A stretch of 64,000 nucleotides of DNA from Tetramitus jugosus (lineage: Eukaryota > Heterolobosea > Eutetramitea > Acrasida > Vahlkampfiidae). The notes under the pieces are model-generated. The model was given only the letters and a program-made list of their open reading frames with translations, was not told the origin of the DNA and made no database searches. This document shows positions 18,209 through 27,666 of the stretch, one piece after another. The translations under genes and the position numbers were made by a program. Positions within the stretch are counted from its first letter, which is position 1; each line of letters opens with the position of its first letter. The DNA lies in NCBI GenBank assembly GCA_937625935.1, contig OW569365.1:62001-126000 (forward strand). The letters run 5' to 3'.

Positions 18209-19138
18209 TTAAAATTTAGGGCCAAACAACATCCACATCTTGATCAACACTGCAGCTTGGTAACCCAAGATGAACACTTGGAAGACGAGCAATGCACCAG
18301 CAAATAGCATCCGTGTCGAGAATAAAACAATATTGACCATGCAAAAGAAGAGAGCGAACAGTATTAAAATGGTGGCTCCAGCTATGGATCTTGAGTGAAA
18401 CATGACATCAGGCCACAAGTAGACACAACCGAGCATCATCCAATAACAAAAGTAAAGCTTCCAAGTCTTGGATAAACCTCCCGTCAAATAAACAAACCAA
18501 GCAGCCAGAGCACTCCCCATATGTGCCACAGCACTCATCAATATCAAAAACCACCAGGGTAGAAGAAACGGAGGCATTGGCCCACCGAGCATCTGTATTC
18601 GCTGAAACCAAATGCGACGGTTAACTATCACAGACAGAAAACCACTTAGGAAATTGATGACAACAAAAAAGAGAAGCACAATGAACAACCAGAGAGAGCT
18701 CGGTGGGTTCTTGAGCCACGGGTTCTCCTCGTTCAACAACTCAAAGTAATTTTTGGCCGGTTGACTCTCCCATGGCCTCAAAATTTGATACTTCCAATAG
18801 GCTTTGCGCTGAGCAGCAGGCGGCAACCGTTTCAACTTTTGAAACTTCAACAATTGTTCCTCCAGGTATTCATCATAGGCTTCATGATACTTGCTTCTCT
18901 CCTCTTCTTCAAAGTTCATAACCTTGTTGTCATCACCATCATTATCACTGTTGGAGTTTTCCTTTGCTTTTTTACCTTTCCTTGATTGTGTCCTGTTGTT
19001 CGAGTTGGAAGATGAGGAACCAGAAGCGTCTGACGAGGAAGAATGATGAGAGGAAGAAGATGAATGACGGGTGCTCTGAGAGCTAACAGCATCGCTCATG
19101 ATCGTAGACACAGAAGAGGATGTCAAGCTGCGCGCCAT
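18209..19138 (-). CDS. TSPO: TspO/MBR (translocator protein)-like membrane protein
   Basis: A 309-residue protein. Residues 1-80 are a Ser-rich, charged tail; 85-145 are charged with Tyr/Trp (EAYDEYLEEQLLKFQ ... WESQPAKNYFELL). Then come five hydrophobic segments, the hallmark of TspO. Key matches are MPPFLLPWWFLILMSAVAHMGSALAAWFVYL, corresponding to the Pro-Pro-x-W-x-F ... MG-x-A-A stretch of TspO helices 1-2, a following LYFCYWMMLGCVYLWPDVMF segment like the LQLxLNxxWxPxFF motif of helix 3, and two further helices. TspO proteins sit in the outer mitochondrial or bacterial outer membrane and bind porphyrins and sterols. The 145-residue N-terminal extension and an extra hydrophobic segment near residues 150-170 are unusual (family size about 160-190). 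Start ATG 19138; an internal ATG 13 codons later is possible. Confidence 0.72.
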   Translation of the reverse strand: MARSLTSSSVSTIMSDAVSSQSTRHSSSSSHHSSSSDASGSSSSNSNNRTQSRKGKKAKENSNSDNDGDDNKVMNFEEEERSKYHEAYDEYLEEQLLKFQKLKRLPPAAQRKAYWKYQILRPWESQPAKNYFELLNEENPWLKNPPSSLWLFIVLLFFVVINFLSGFLSVIVNRRIWFQRIQMLGGPMPPFLLPWWFLILMSAVAHMGSALAAWFVYLTGGLSKTWKLYFCYWMMLGCVYLWPDVMFHSRSIAGATILILFALFFCMVNIVLFSTRMLFAGALLVFQVFILGYQAAVLIKMWMLFGPKF

Positions 19139-19207
19139 TTTTCATTCTGCTTTCAAAAAAAAAACCGTAGTCAACACAGTTCATCGTCATTCTTGATCTT
19201 TGAGCTC

Positions 19208-19666
19208 TCAGAGCGCGTTGGAAAATTGATCAAGCACGGACTCGTATTGATAATTGGATGCCATGTCAAAATCTCTAGAGTGAATCTTGAGCAATGGCGG
19301 CTGAACAACTGAAGCTGTGCTATCCTCCATATGTTTTCCCACTTGTACAGTCGCACTTGTTGTTGTTGTGCGTTGAGGAGGAGGAGGAAAAGAGAGAGCT
19401 TTTAAAGCTCTGCTACGGTCATCACTGTTTATCCGTTGTTGTTGTTGTTGAGCCAGAGTTGTTGCATCTGGTGTTGCTTCAAAAGCGACAATAAGGTTGT
19501 GATTATGGTTTTGTTGACGGTCATCACTAGCACAAGCAGCTGTTTGCGTAGTAGCTACTGAAAATAAAGAGTTTTGAGCAAGTGTGTGATGATTGAGACG
19601 AGTGTTGTTGTGCATTTTTTTTTGAGTTGGAATCGGAGAACTCCAGCAAAGAACCACGTCAGTCAT
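19208..19666 (-). CDS. Hypothetical low-complexity protein, 152 residues
   Basis: An ATG-initiated minus-strand frame immediately upstream of the TspO-like gene (69 bp gap) and divergent from VPS35. It is rich in Thr, Gln, Asn and Ala with a short Gln run near residue 75 and a PPPP stretch; the last 25 residues (KIHSRDFDMASNYQYESVLDQFSNAL) look more ordered. No family recognised. It could be real or a chance frame over CA-rich DNA. Confidence 0.5.
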   Translation of the reverse strand: MTDVVLCWSSPIPTQKKMHNNTRLNHHTLAQNSLFSVATTQTAACASDDRQQNHNHNLIVAFEATPDATTLAQQQQQRINSDDRSRALKALSFPPPPQRTTTTSATVQVGKHMEDSTASVVQPPLLKIHSRDFDMASNYQYESVLDQFSNAL

Positions 19667-19923
19667 GAGGCCTCAAACGATAAAAACTCGTTTCCTGTGC
19701 ATTGTACTCTATTCATTGAAAACCTTCAAACCACATAAGCGGATTCAAGATATCCAGTCAGTGCCTGAACCAACATGACCTGGGCGAATTCCAAGTCGGG
19801 ATCCATAATCCCGACAAAAATCTGAATGCCCGACTTTTTGTCAAAAAACTCCACACAAAACGAACAACACCGCTCAGTCTTTTATATTATCACCATCATC
19901 ATCATCATCGTTCGAACATTGCA
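19667..19923. promoter_or_regulatory. Shared divergent promoter region upstream of VPS35
   Basis: This 257 bp lies between the start codons of the minus-strand 152-residue frame and VPS35. It includes a TTTTATATTATC element at about 19879-19890, some 45 bp upstream of the VPS35 ATG, a plausible TATA-like site. Assignment is positional. Confidence 0.35.
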
Positions 19924-22624
19924 ATGTCATCAAGTCCCATTTCGACTCATGAGACTGCTGACAGTCAAGAACAAACCCCACTGGCCAAACAAGAAGTTCT
20001 TCTCAAGGACGCCAAAAAACAAGCAGAGCTTGAATCATATCGAATGCGTAGAGCTCTCGACAAGGGACAACTCGAAGAAGCATTGAAACACTCTGCCAAA
20101 ATGTTGAATGAGCTCAGAACGAATGCCCTCTCCCCCAAGAATTACTATGACTTGTGTAAGTGTGTTTTTAATGTGTGTGTTTTTAATGTGTTTTTGTGTG
20201 TGAACAATCAGAGGAGTGCCCACTCGGTTTTTTTTTGATTTTGACTTGATAAAAAATTCTGTTTGATCATGAACAAAATATGATGACTCACTTTTTTCAT
20301 TGTCTTACGATCATCAATATCATCAATATCATCAAGATATGACTGTTTTTGATCAATTGAGATATTTGGAAATGTACTTTGATGAGGAGAGATCCAGAGG
20401 TAGAAACATGCAAGATCTATACGAAGTTGTACAACATGCGGGCAACATTGTGCCTAGACTCTATCTATTGATCACTGTCGGGTCAGTGTACATCAAATCA
20501 AAGCAAGTTCCAGCCAAGGACATTTTGAGAGATTTGGTTGAGATGTGCAAGGGTGTTCAACATCCAACAAGAGGCCTCTTTATGAGAAATTACTTGAGTC
20601 AGATTGCAAAGGACAAGTTGCCAGATACGGGATCTGACTATGAAGGATTTGGTGGCAATGTTGAGGACGCCATTGCTTTCATCTTGCAAAATTTTAATGA
20701 AATGGTGTTTCTGTTCTCCAGATTAAAGAACGAAGGACCAGTCAAGGAAAGACAAAAGAGAGAAAAGGAGAGATATGATTTGAGAATTTTGATTGGTACA
20801 AACTTGGTTCGGTTGAGTCAATTGGACGGTGTATCATTGGACATGTACAAGGAAGCTGTTTTGCCAAAGATATTGGAGATTGTCATCAAGTCATTCGATA
20901 AGGTTGCTCAACAGTACTTGATGGAGAGTATTATTCAAGTTTTCCCAGATGAGTATCACATTGCTACTCTGCATACTTTGCTGCAAGCATGCCTAGAATT
21001 GCACGTCGATGTTGATTTGAAGTCTGTGTTCACTTCCCTCATGGATCGTTTGGCCAACTATGCAAAACAATTCCCAGAGCAAATGCCAAGTGACGTCAAC
21101 ATTATTGAAGTGTTCTCTGATTATATTGAAAAGACTGAAGAGGTAACGTACACTACTTTTTTTTCCTATGTCAATGCACTTAGTTTCTAGTTGTTGTTAA
21201 TGATTGTTATGCTAACCAATAATATCTTTGACGTTTGTCAAATTCTGTCCCTACTCCATTGATACCATTAGAGAGGTGTTGAATTGTCCGATAACTTGAG
21301 TATTCAGATCTCATTGATGACACTTGCTCTTCAAACATATCCTGATAACACTGACTATGTCAACAAGATTATTAATAACATTGCTAGTCAATTGAATAGC
21401 ACTGCACTTGCTTCAGATGAAATTGTAGACATGTTGAAGCGATTGTTGTTGGTGCCACTCGAGTCATACAACAATGTGCTTACAGTTTTGAAGTTGGAGA
21501 AGTATGGTGATATTATTCATTCTCTTGGATATGAACAGAGAAAGTTTATTGCACTGAGCATTGTGAGATGCGCACTTGACAATGGACACAAGATTTCAAC
21601 ATTTGAACAAGTGAACAAACTGTTTGATTTGATCCGTCCACTGTTGAAGGATGAGGAAGACCAGACAACATTCTCACCTTCTGACGACTCACCAATAGCT
21701 GCAACATTGCTCGAAGATTTCGAAGAAGAACAGAACTTGATTGCCAGATTGGTTCATTTGTTTGATAATAGCGATACTGATCAATTGTTTAAAGTTTTGG
21801 CCGCAGCCAGAAAGCACTTTGGTCAGGGTGGTGTCAAGAGAATTCAATACACATTGGTGCCGCTTGTATTCTCTTACTTGAAACTTGCTCAGAGAATCTA
21901 CAATGCACAGGAGGAAGAAAAGGTGATCAATGTAGACAAGGTGTTCAAGTATGTGCTCGAAATTTTGCAGGTTTATGCCAACCACAGACCAAGTGTCGCC
22001 TTGACACTCTATCTCCAAAGTGCTCAATGTGCTGATCAATGCGCCTCTGATCAAATCGTGTACGAATTCCTGACACAGGCATTCATGATCTATGAAGAGG
22101 AAGACAGCAAGATTCAATTGAATTATTTGACCTTGATCATCAACACGCTGCAAAATATGAAGAATATGACTCGCGAGAACTATGACACATTGTCCACAAA
22201 GACCTGCCAATACTCATCCAAGCTATTGAGGAAGCCTGATCAGTGCAGAGCTGCCTTCACTTGCTCTCATCTGTTCTGGCCGTTCGTGAATAACGAAGAG
22301 CTTCAGAACAGTTCAAAGGCACTTGAATGCTTGCAATGGTCGTTGAAGATTGTCAAGGCATGCATGCCTGCACAACAAATTCCATTGTTTGTTGACATTT
22401 TGAACGTGTACGCTTATCACTTTGACAAGGACAATGACAAGGTGACTGCCGAGTACATTAACGGTCTCATTGATCTAATCGCTGACAATATCTCAAAGAT
22501 TGAAGAAGAGGAGACTCCTGATGATGTCTTTGCACCAACCAATGTCTTCTATCGCAACACTATCAACTATTTGAGATCCAAGAAGAGGAGTGATTCTGAA
22601 AAGTATGCCGAGATTGCTATTTAA
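19924..22624 (+). CDS. VPS35: Retromer subunit VPS35
   Basis: VPS35 is the alpha-solenoid scaffold of the retromer cargo-recognition complex, which recycles receptors from endosomes. Exons are 19924-20155, 20337-21142 and 21272-22624, giving 796 residues, the same length as human. Introns (181 and 129 bp) begin GTAAGT and GTAACG and end with AAG and TAG. The first junction splits a Tyr codon (T|AT) and yields KNYYDLYMTVFDQL as expected. The PRLYLL motif that binds VPS26 is at residues 117-122, preceded by YEVVQHAGNI. Other landmarks are GVQHPTRGLFMRNYL, ILIGTNLVRLSQLDGV, IIQVFPDEYH, YNNVLTVLKL and ARKHFGQGG. The first intron is full of GTGTGTTTTTAAT repeats. Identification is unambiguous. Confidence 0.96.
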
Positions 22625-22713
22625 TCTGCAGTAAACTGCCCTGTAACATTTTGATACTCCTTTATCTTACAATTCTTCACAACCACATATCAATCTCACA
22701 CATCACGTGTGAT

Positions 22714-23235
22714 CTATGAGAGGTTCCATTGATTACTCTCGCTCACCTGAGCCAATTGTCGAATTGGAGCCACAGGATCATAGATCTGACCCACATAAAC
22801 AAAGAAACGATCGTCAATGATGACAGATTGGAACCGAACAGCACTCACACTAAAACTAAACTCCAAATCACTCTTCTCTTCACTGTTGGTTGACCGACTC
22901 CGTGGATCATTATACTCTCCACAGATACAGCTCCACTTTCCTCCAAACTCCTCATTACACTTCCTTCCAATCCCAAACGACAATTTTGTAAACAGAAACT
23001 CGTTACAATCTTCAGTTGAAATCTTTTCAGCAACAATAATTTCTTGATAACAGGAATGGATCAATTGCACCAAACGATTCCATTGATCTGTTGAGAACCC
23101 CAAGCCATTTGCTCTTTCTAGCTTCATTTGCTTTTTTTTCTTCCGTTGCTCTCGCCAAATTTCTGTGTGAGCCAGTCTGACTCTTTCCATGCAACAGATG
23201 TATTTCTCATTGAACAACGGCGAATCAGAGATCAT
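22714..23235 (-). CDS. Divergent LC8 (dynein light chain)-like protein
   Basis: A 173-residue intronless protein from ATG 23235. Residues 1-45 are basic with a KKKK run and do not belong to the family. From about residue 50 the pattern fits LC8: a helix (WNRLVQLIHSCYQEII), a second helical stretch (CNEFLFTKLSFGIGRKCNEEF), then GGKWSCICGEY, which parallels the YNPTWHCIVGRNFG strand, and RFFVYVGQI near residue 150, which parallels FIYFYLGQVAI. An insert of about 25 charged residues breaks the region between these strands. True LC8 is about 90 residues and highly conserved, so this is either a fast-evolving paralogue or an unrelated protein of similar fold. It shares a 130 bp promoter region with the deacetylase gene. 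Confidence 0.5.
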   Translation of the reverse strand: MISDSPLFNEKYICCMERVRLAHTEIWREQRKKKKQMKLERANGLGFSTDQWNRLVQLIHSCYQEIIVAEKISTEDCNEFLFTKLSFGIGRKCNEEFGGKWSCICGEYNDPRSRSTNSEEKSDLEFSFSVSAVRFQSVIIDDRFFVYVGQIYDPVAPIRQLAQVSESNQWNLS

Positions 23236-23365
23236 GTCATTCAATCACGCTCTGTGACGCTTAAATGATCTTGTGTGGGATCTTCCAATCAAAATCAAAA
23301 AAAGATATCACTTTTCTCTCTTTGTTGTTCAGAACACACAACAAACAAAACAACTTGGGATTAAA
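23236..23365. promoter_or_regulatory. Compact bidirectional promoter region (130 bp)
   Basis: Only 130 bp separate the start codons of the LC8-like gene (minus) and the histone deacetylase gene (plus). The right half is A/C-rich (CACAACAAACAAAACAAC), like the untranslated leader of several genes in this window. Confidence 0.45.
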
Positions 23366-24601
23366 ATGTCTGCAGCTACGCACACGATTCAAACAGTGTA
23401 TGCCTTCATGGAAAAATTCATGTGGCACGACACTAGTTCCGAAAGTTGTGGAACATTGAAAGCAGGAATTCGTGCTTGCACTCCTTCAAAACAAGCTATT
23501 GTTGTTCATGACCAGGTAGATGAGCAACAACAAGAGATGGAGAGATATGTGATGCTTCAGCAGCATCAACACTTTGAGAATAGTGAAACCAAGAGAAGGA
23601 TTCACAATATGCTCGAAGTGAGTGACTTGTTGTTTACTCACTTGTTCAGAGTGCCTCCGCCAATGATTGAGCCTGCTCCTCTGTCATTTCTAGAAAAGTT
23701 TCACACGAGGGAGTACCTCCAGAGAATAAAGCAAATGAGTGAGAATGGTATGGGTGGCAATGCAGGACATGCGCCTTTTGGTCCTGGAAGCTTTGAGATT
23801 GCTCAGTATGCTGTTGGTGCCTGTTTTTCGTGTGCCGATGAAATTATGAGACCGGATAATGGGATCAAGAATGGTTATGCACTGGTGAGACCTCCTGGAC
23901 ACCATGCAGAGAGAGATATTGGCCTCGGTTTTTGTTTGTTGGCCAACGTAGCACTTACAGCCATTTACTTGAAGGAAAAGTATCATTTGAAGAAGGTGGC
24001 AATTGTGGACTTTGATGCTCATCATGGTAACGGAACGCAACAAGCCTTTTACAACGATCCAAATGTCCTCTTCATGTCAGTTCACCAGGACAGAAATTAT
24101 CCGACAAATTCCGGTCTTGTCACAGAGATTGGCGAAGGTGCAGGAGAAGGTTACACAATCAATATTCCGTTGCCTGCTGGATCAGGCATTGGTGCATACG
24201 AGTATGTGACCGATAGAGTGTTTGTGCCTGCACTGTTGGCATTTGAACCAGAGTTCATATTGGTGTCATGTGGCTTCGATGCCAACGCTTTTGATCCGTT
24301 GGCTCGAATGATGTTGTGCAGCAGCACCTATCAGTACATGACCAAGAATATTATGCAAGTGGCTAGCAAGGTCTGTCAGGATCGAATGCTCTATGTTCAC
24401 GAAGGAGGCTACTCACCGGTCGTAGTTCCCATGTGTGGCCTGAAAACAATTGAAACTCTTTGCGGTATTGAAGACAAGGACAGCAAGGTCGAGGATCCAT
24501 TTGATGCCATCATTAAGAGGAAGGGTGGTCAAGAACTAAAGGATGCAGAGAAATTAGTGGTTGATGAAGCGTACAAGGTTGTGCAAAAATATCTTTTGTA
24601 A
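23366..24601 (+). CDS. Class II histone deacetylase / acetylpolyamine amidohydrolase family enzyme
   Basis: A 411-residue zinc amidohydrolase of the arginase-deacetylase fold, which would remove acetyl groups from lysines or polyamines. Start ATG 23366 (MSAATHTIQTVYAF); the frame is open upstream without ATG. Catalytic features are RPPGHHAE with His179 and His180, the zinc ligands Asp217 and His219 in DFDAHHGNGTQ, and Asp305 in CGFDANAFDPL. The late HEGGYSPVVVPMCGL segment contains the active-site Tyr. The N-terminal part (residues 40-110) with HMFLEVS-type DLLFTHLFRVPP is also as in bacterial and class IIb enzymes. No second catalytic domain, zinc finger or nuclear signal is seen, so it is single-domain; cytosolic or organellar location is open. 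Whether the substrate is protein or small molecule is not decided by sequence. Confidence 0.92.
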   Translation: MSAATHTIQTVYAFMEKFMWHDTSSESCGTLKAGIRACTPSKQAIVVHDQVDEQQQEMERYVMLQQHQHFENSETKRRIHNMLEVSDLLFTHLFRVPPPMIEPAPLSFLEKFHTREYLQRIKQMSENGMGGNAGHAPFGPGSFEIAQYAVGACFSCADEIMRPDNGIKNGYALVRPPGHHAERDIGLGFCLLANVALTAIYLKEKYHLKKVAIVDFDAHHGNGTQQAFYNDPNVLFMSVHQDRNYPTNSGLVTEIGEGAGEGYTINIPLPAGSGIGAYEYVTDRVFVPALLAFEPEFILVSCGFDANAFDPLARMMLCSSTYQYMTKNIMQVASKVCQDRMLYVHEGGYSPVVVPMCGLKTIETLCGIEDKDSKVEDPFDAIIKRKGGQELKDAEKLVVDEAYKVVQKYLL

Positions 24602-24667
24602 GAATGTTTACAATGATAAAAAAGGAGAAGATGAATTTATTTACACGTGGTCATCATTCAATTGAAA

Positions 24668-25198
24668 TTACATGCGATATGGAGGATTTCCTCCATATCC
24701 CTGTGTACCTCCACCAGGTGTTGGTTGAATACCACTTGTTCCTGTTGTTGAGGTGGTGCCTGGAGGAACGAGAGGGTAGTTTCGGTTTTGTTGAGAAGGA
24801 ATAGCTCCTCCCAGATTGGGAGGCATGTTGGAATATTGAGAATAGGCTCCTGATGTTTGAGTGGGGTATCCGCTACCCATCATACCTGGTTGTTGCATGC
24901 TCGTTGTTCCCATTGACGGAGTTGATTGTTGGAAGCCTTGTTGGAAACCTTGTTGTTGTTGACCCATGCCCATTCCATAACCACCCATTCCACTACTAAT
25001 ATTGGAAGCTCCACCCATTCCACCAATTGGTCCAGGAGGAGCTTGGGTCATTGGGTTCATTGTCGAGTAAGAGGACATTGGTTGATTCATCATACCAGTT
25101 TGAGGCATAGAAGTAGGCATGGCTGACGAGTCCATATAGGGCAAGTTAGGAGAGGCCTTTTGAGGTTGATAACCGTAGGAAGGATTGTATGGATCCAT
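24668..25198 (-). CDS. Gly/Gln/Met/Pro-rich disordered protein
   Basis: A 176-residue intronless frame with ATG at 25198. It is low complexity throughout: Gly-Met and Gln-rich in the middle (GMGGYGMGMGQQQQGFQQ), with Tyr spaced every 10-20 residues and no charged residues over most of its length. This is the composition of prion-like proteins that form RNA granules or coats, but no defined domain is seen. It converges on the deacetylase gene (66 bp gap). Function unknown. Confidence 0.62.
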   Translation of the reverse strand: MDPYNPSYGYQPQKASPNLPYMDSSAMPTSMPQTGMMNQPMSSYSTMNPMTQAPPGPIGGMGGASNISSGMGGYGMGMGQQQQGFQQGFQQSTPSMGTTSMQQPGMMGSGYPTQTSGAYSQYSNMPPNLGGAIPSQQNRNYPLVPPGTTSTTGTSGIQPTPGGGTQGYGGNPPYRM

Positions 25199-25468
25199 TA
25201 TGACGAAATTTTATTAGTCTGCTGTGTTGGAGTGTTTCTGTGTGCGATGTCTCACTGAATTCACTTGTGAGAGAGCCAACCCAACTGAAGTGAGGGAAAT
25301 GAAACAAGGCTCGGATCTGAAATCGCAAAACGATCCACGAATACTTTTGATCGAATTCGATTCCTTTCTGAAAATAGCTGTCATCGGTGAAGGAATTGTA
25401 AAGAAATTAGAATATATGTTACTGAACTTACTTTATGTACATTTACAATAAGGACCAAATGAGAAGAT

Positions 25469-26872
25469 TTACTTTTTCTCCTCCTTCTGCTTCTTCTTGG
25501 ATAACTTCTTTCCAAACTCTTCATTGATGGAAGCTCCGAATCCCATCTTTGACTGAGCTTTCTTGGAAGCAACTGGTTGTTCAGCTAGTGGAACTGCTGC
25601 TGCAGTAGGAGACTTTGTCACTTGTTCACTACTTGATGGTTTCTCATCCATTACAATCAAGGACTCCTTCGATTCGCTCTGCAAAGGTTTTAGTGGTGAC
25701 AGCGGGGATGAACTCAAATTCTGGACGCTGGGTGATGCTACGGGAGATCCAGTCTTTTTCACCCCTGTCATTTCCTCTCTTCCTTGGGATGCAGGTTGAG
25801 TTTCTTGAGTTACTTTGGTCGTTGTAACAGGAACAAGTGTCTCTGAAGGAGCAGTCATTACCTCTGAGGTCTCCTTGAGAACTGAACCAACACCTGATAT
25901 TCCGATGGGTTGTGTGTTCAATTTCTCTGCAGGGAGCAACATTTCGGAGCCTGGTGTAGGAACATTATGTGTTACCGTGGTGGTCGTTGTAGTAGTTGAT
26001 GGGAGAAGGGTAGCCTTTTCCTTTCCCTTGTACTTTGTTTCATACACTTGGCTGAGGTCTAACTGATCAGTCTTTTCCACAACTTCAGTCACAGTTCTCT
26101 CTGCTCTAACAACTCTGAGAACAGGTTTCTCATAGATTACCCTCTGAATGATTTGTTCGTGCACTTCTTCAATTGGCTGTTCATGAATCTCTGTGATAAC
26201 GGGCTTAGAGATGACATAATGCTTGACCAACTCTCTCTCCACTTGTTTAGTTGGTTCATAGTTGTGAACTTCAACGTCACTTTTTTGGTCAACTTGAACT
26301 TGTTGTAAAGAATCCTTCTCCCGTAGCTCCTTCAACAATTTTTCAATTTCGAGATCAGCTTCGTCCTTTCCCTCAATTTGATATACTGGATCATCAATAA
26401 TCTTGACTTGTTGAACAGGGTGAACAAATCTCTTGATCATTGGTTGCTCTCTGATTTCGATCACATCTTGGACGTACTTCTCATGAATATGAACCTTCTT
26501 GTGCAAGTCAGTGTGTTGAATCTTCTCGACTCTCTCCAACACAGGCTTCTCTTGTATGACTTGAATGTCAACTGGGATCGGTGAAGCAGAGTTGGAAGGG
26601 AGCTGAGAAGGAGACGGAACAGTAGTCGTCGCGGTAACTGTTGTAGATGTAGTTGAAGGAAGGGGAGGAGTAGTATGTACTGGTTGAGTGACCATTGTAG
26701 GGGCTGCTCCAATAGTAACGGGGCCAGTAGCAGCTGGAGACATGGGAGTAACCTTGTGTTGAGGAGATTCTTGTGCAATCAGTTTGCTAACTGCAGGTGA
26801 GACCGCAGCAGCACCGGTCGTGATTGGTTGAGAAGCTAGAGGGATTGATCGATTTGCTCTTGTTTCTACCAT
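25469..26872 (-). CDS. Val/Glu/Lys-rich repeat protein (alveolin-like composition)
   Basis: A 467-residue intronless protein from ATG 26872. Flanks are Thr/Pro/Ser-rich and disordered. The core, about residues 100-285, is built of loosely repeated beta-type units rich in V, E, H, K and P, for example IQEKPVLERVEKIQ, HIHEKYVQDVIEIREQP, VISKPVITEIHEQPIEEVHEQ and VIYEKPVLRVVRAERTVTEVVEK. Such charged/valine alternation is typical of alveolins, articulins and other epiplasmic cytoskeletal proteins, and of some stress proteins in fungi and oomycetes. I infer a structural role but cannot assign a family. The C-terminus is Lys-rich (KKLSKKKQKEEKK). Neighbours give no further clue. Confidence 0.68.
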   Translation of the reverse strand: MVETRANRSIPLASQPITTGAAAVSPAVSKLIAQESPQHKVTPMSPAATGPVTIGAAPTMVTQPVHTTPPLPSTTSTTVTATTTVPSPSQLPSNSASPIPVDIQVIQEKPVLERVEKIQHTDLHKKVHIHEKYVQDVIEIREQPMIKRFVHPVQQVKIIDDPVYQIEGKDEADLEIEKLLKELREKDSLQQVQVDQKSDVEVHNYEPTKQVERELVKHYVISKPVITEIHEQPIEEVHEQIIQRVIYEKPVLRVVRAERTVTEVVEKTDQLDLSQVYETKYKGKEKATLLPSTTTTTTTVTHNVPTPGSEMLLPAEKLNTQPIGISGVGSVLKETSEVMTAPSETLVPVTTTKVTQETQPASQGREEMTGVKKTGSPVASPSVQNLSSSPLSPLKPLQSESKESLIVMDEKPSSSEQVTKSPTAAAVPLAEQPVASKKAQSKMGFGASINEEFGKKLSKKKQKEEKK

Positions 26873-27666
26873 GCTTCAGTCAAATGGATTGAATTCAAAT
26901 AATGATAAAGTGTATGTGTTTCACAGAAAATGGTTCCTGTCTCAACAGAAGAAAAAAGAAAGGGACAAAATGAAAAGGAAAACTAATTGAATGGATCAGA
27001 GATAGCCAGGACACCCTTTTGAATCCCATCCGGATCTGAGATTGTTAATTTTATACAATCACAGTTCTGAGCTAATTTGAACAGATTGTTATGTCAGGGA
27101 GTATTTTGAGGTGGTGACCATTTTCATTCAGATAACAAACCAGTTGGCGCCCAAAATCCCTCCCTCGAAAGGGTGTCGAAGGGAAAACAAAACGTTCCGC
27201 CTTGAAAAAGTCCCAGAAACTCCACCACTCCTTTTCTTCTCCAATAAGAACATTCTATTGGTGTGCAAATCTCTCGCACCCGTAAACGAAAATCTCGTTG
27301 TCGCCGACTTGTTTGGTCAAATTGGAACACGCCAAAACTCGATAGGTTGACCAAATGCGTCGTTCTCAATTGTTCCCTTCGCTACCCCAGCAGATCATTT
27401 CGCGCAATCTGCTGTTTTGATAGCCATCCATTACCCTAAACACCTCGGATAAAATGGACAAAAAACTCCTTGCGTTATTTCATCCCCAAAAGAAACTGTG
27501 CGACAAGTGTATATGGAAATGAAAACGGTCTGTTTATTTGTGAGCTTTTCGTTATTGTCACCAGCAACGATGAGCTCAAACAAGCGCAGGTGCCGATGAT
27601 TCCAAAAAAAAGATTGTCGAGAGGTCAAAATGGAGGTATCCTCCCACATGCGTGCGCGTATGCTCT
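26873..27666. other. Intergenic region of about 800 bp
   Basis: No supported gene. Open frames on either strand here (at most 82 codons) lack ATG starts or recognisable content. The region follows the 3' end of the Asn/Gln-rich gene and precedes the start of the Val/Glu-rich gene, both on the minus strand, so it should hold a terminator and a promoter. No tRNA-like or repeat structure was noticed. Confidence 0.5.

Noticed and set aside
27111..27350. Plus-strand frame of 79 codons
   Set aside because: Starts with GTG, no recognisable domain, and an antisense frame of similar length is equally open.
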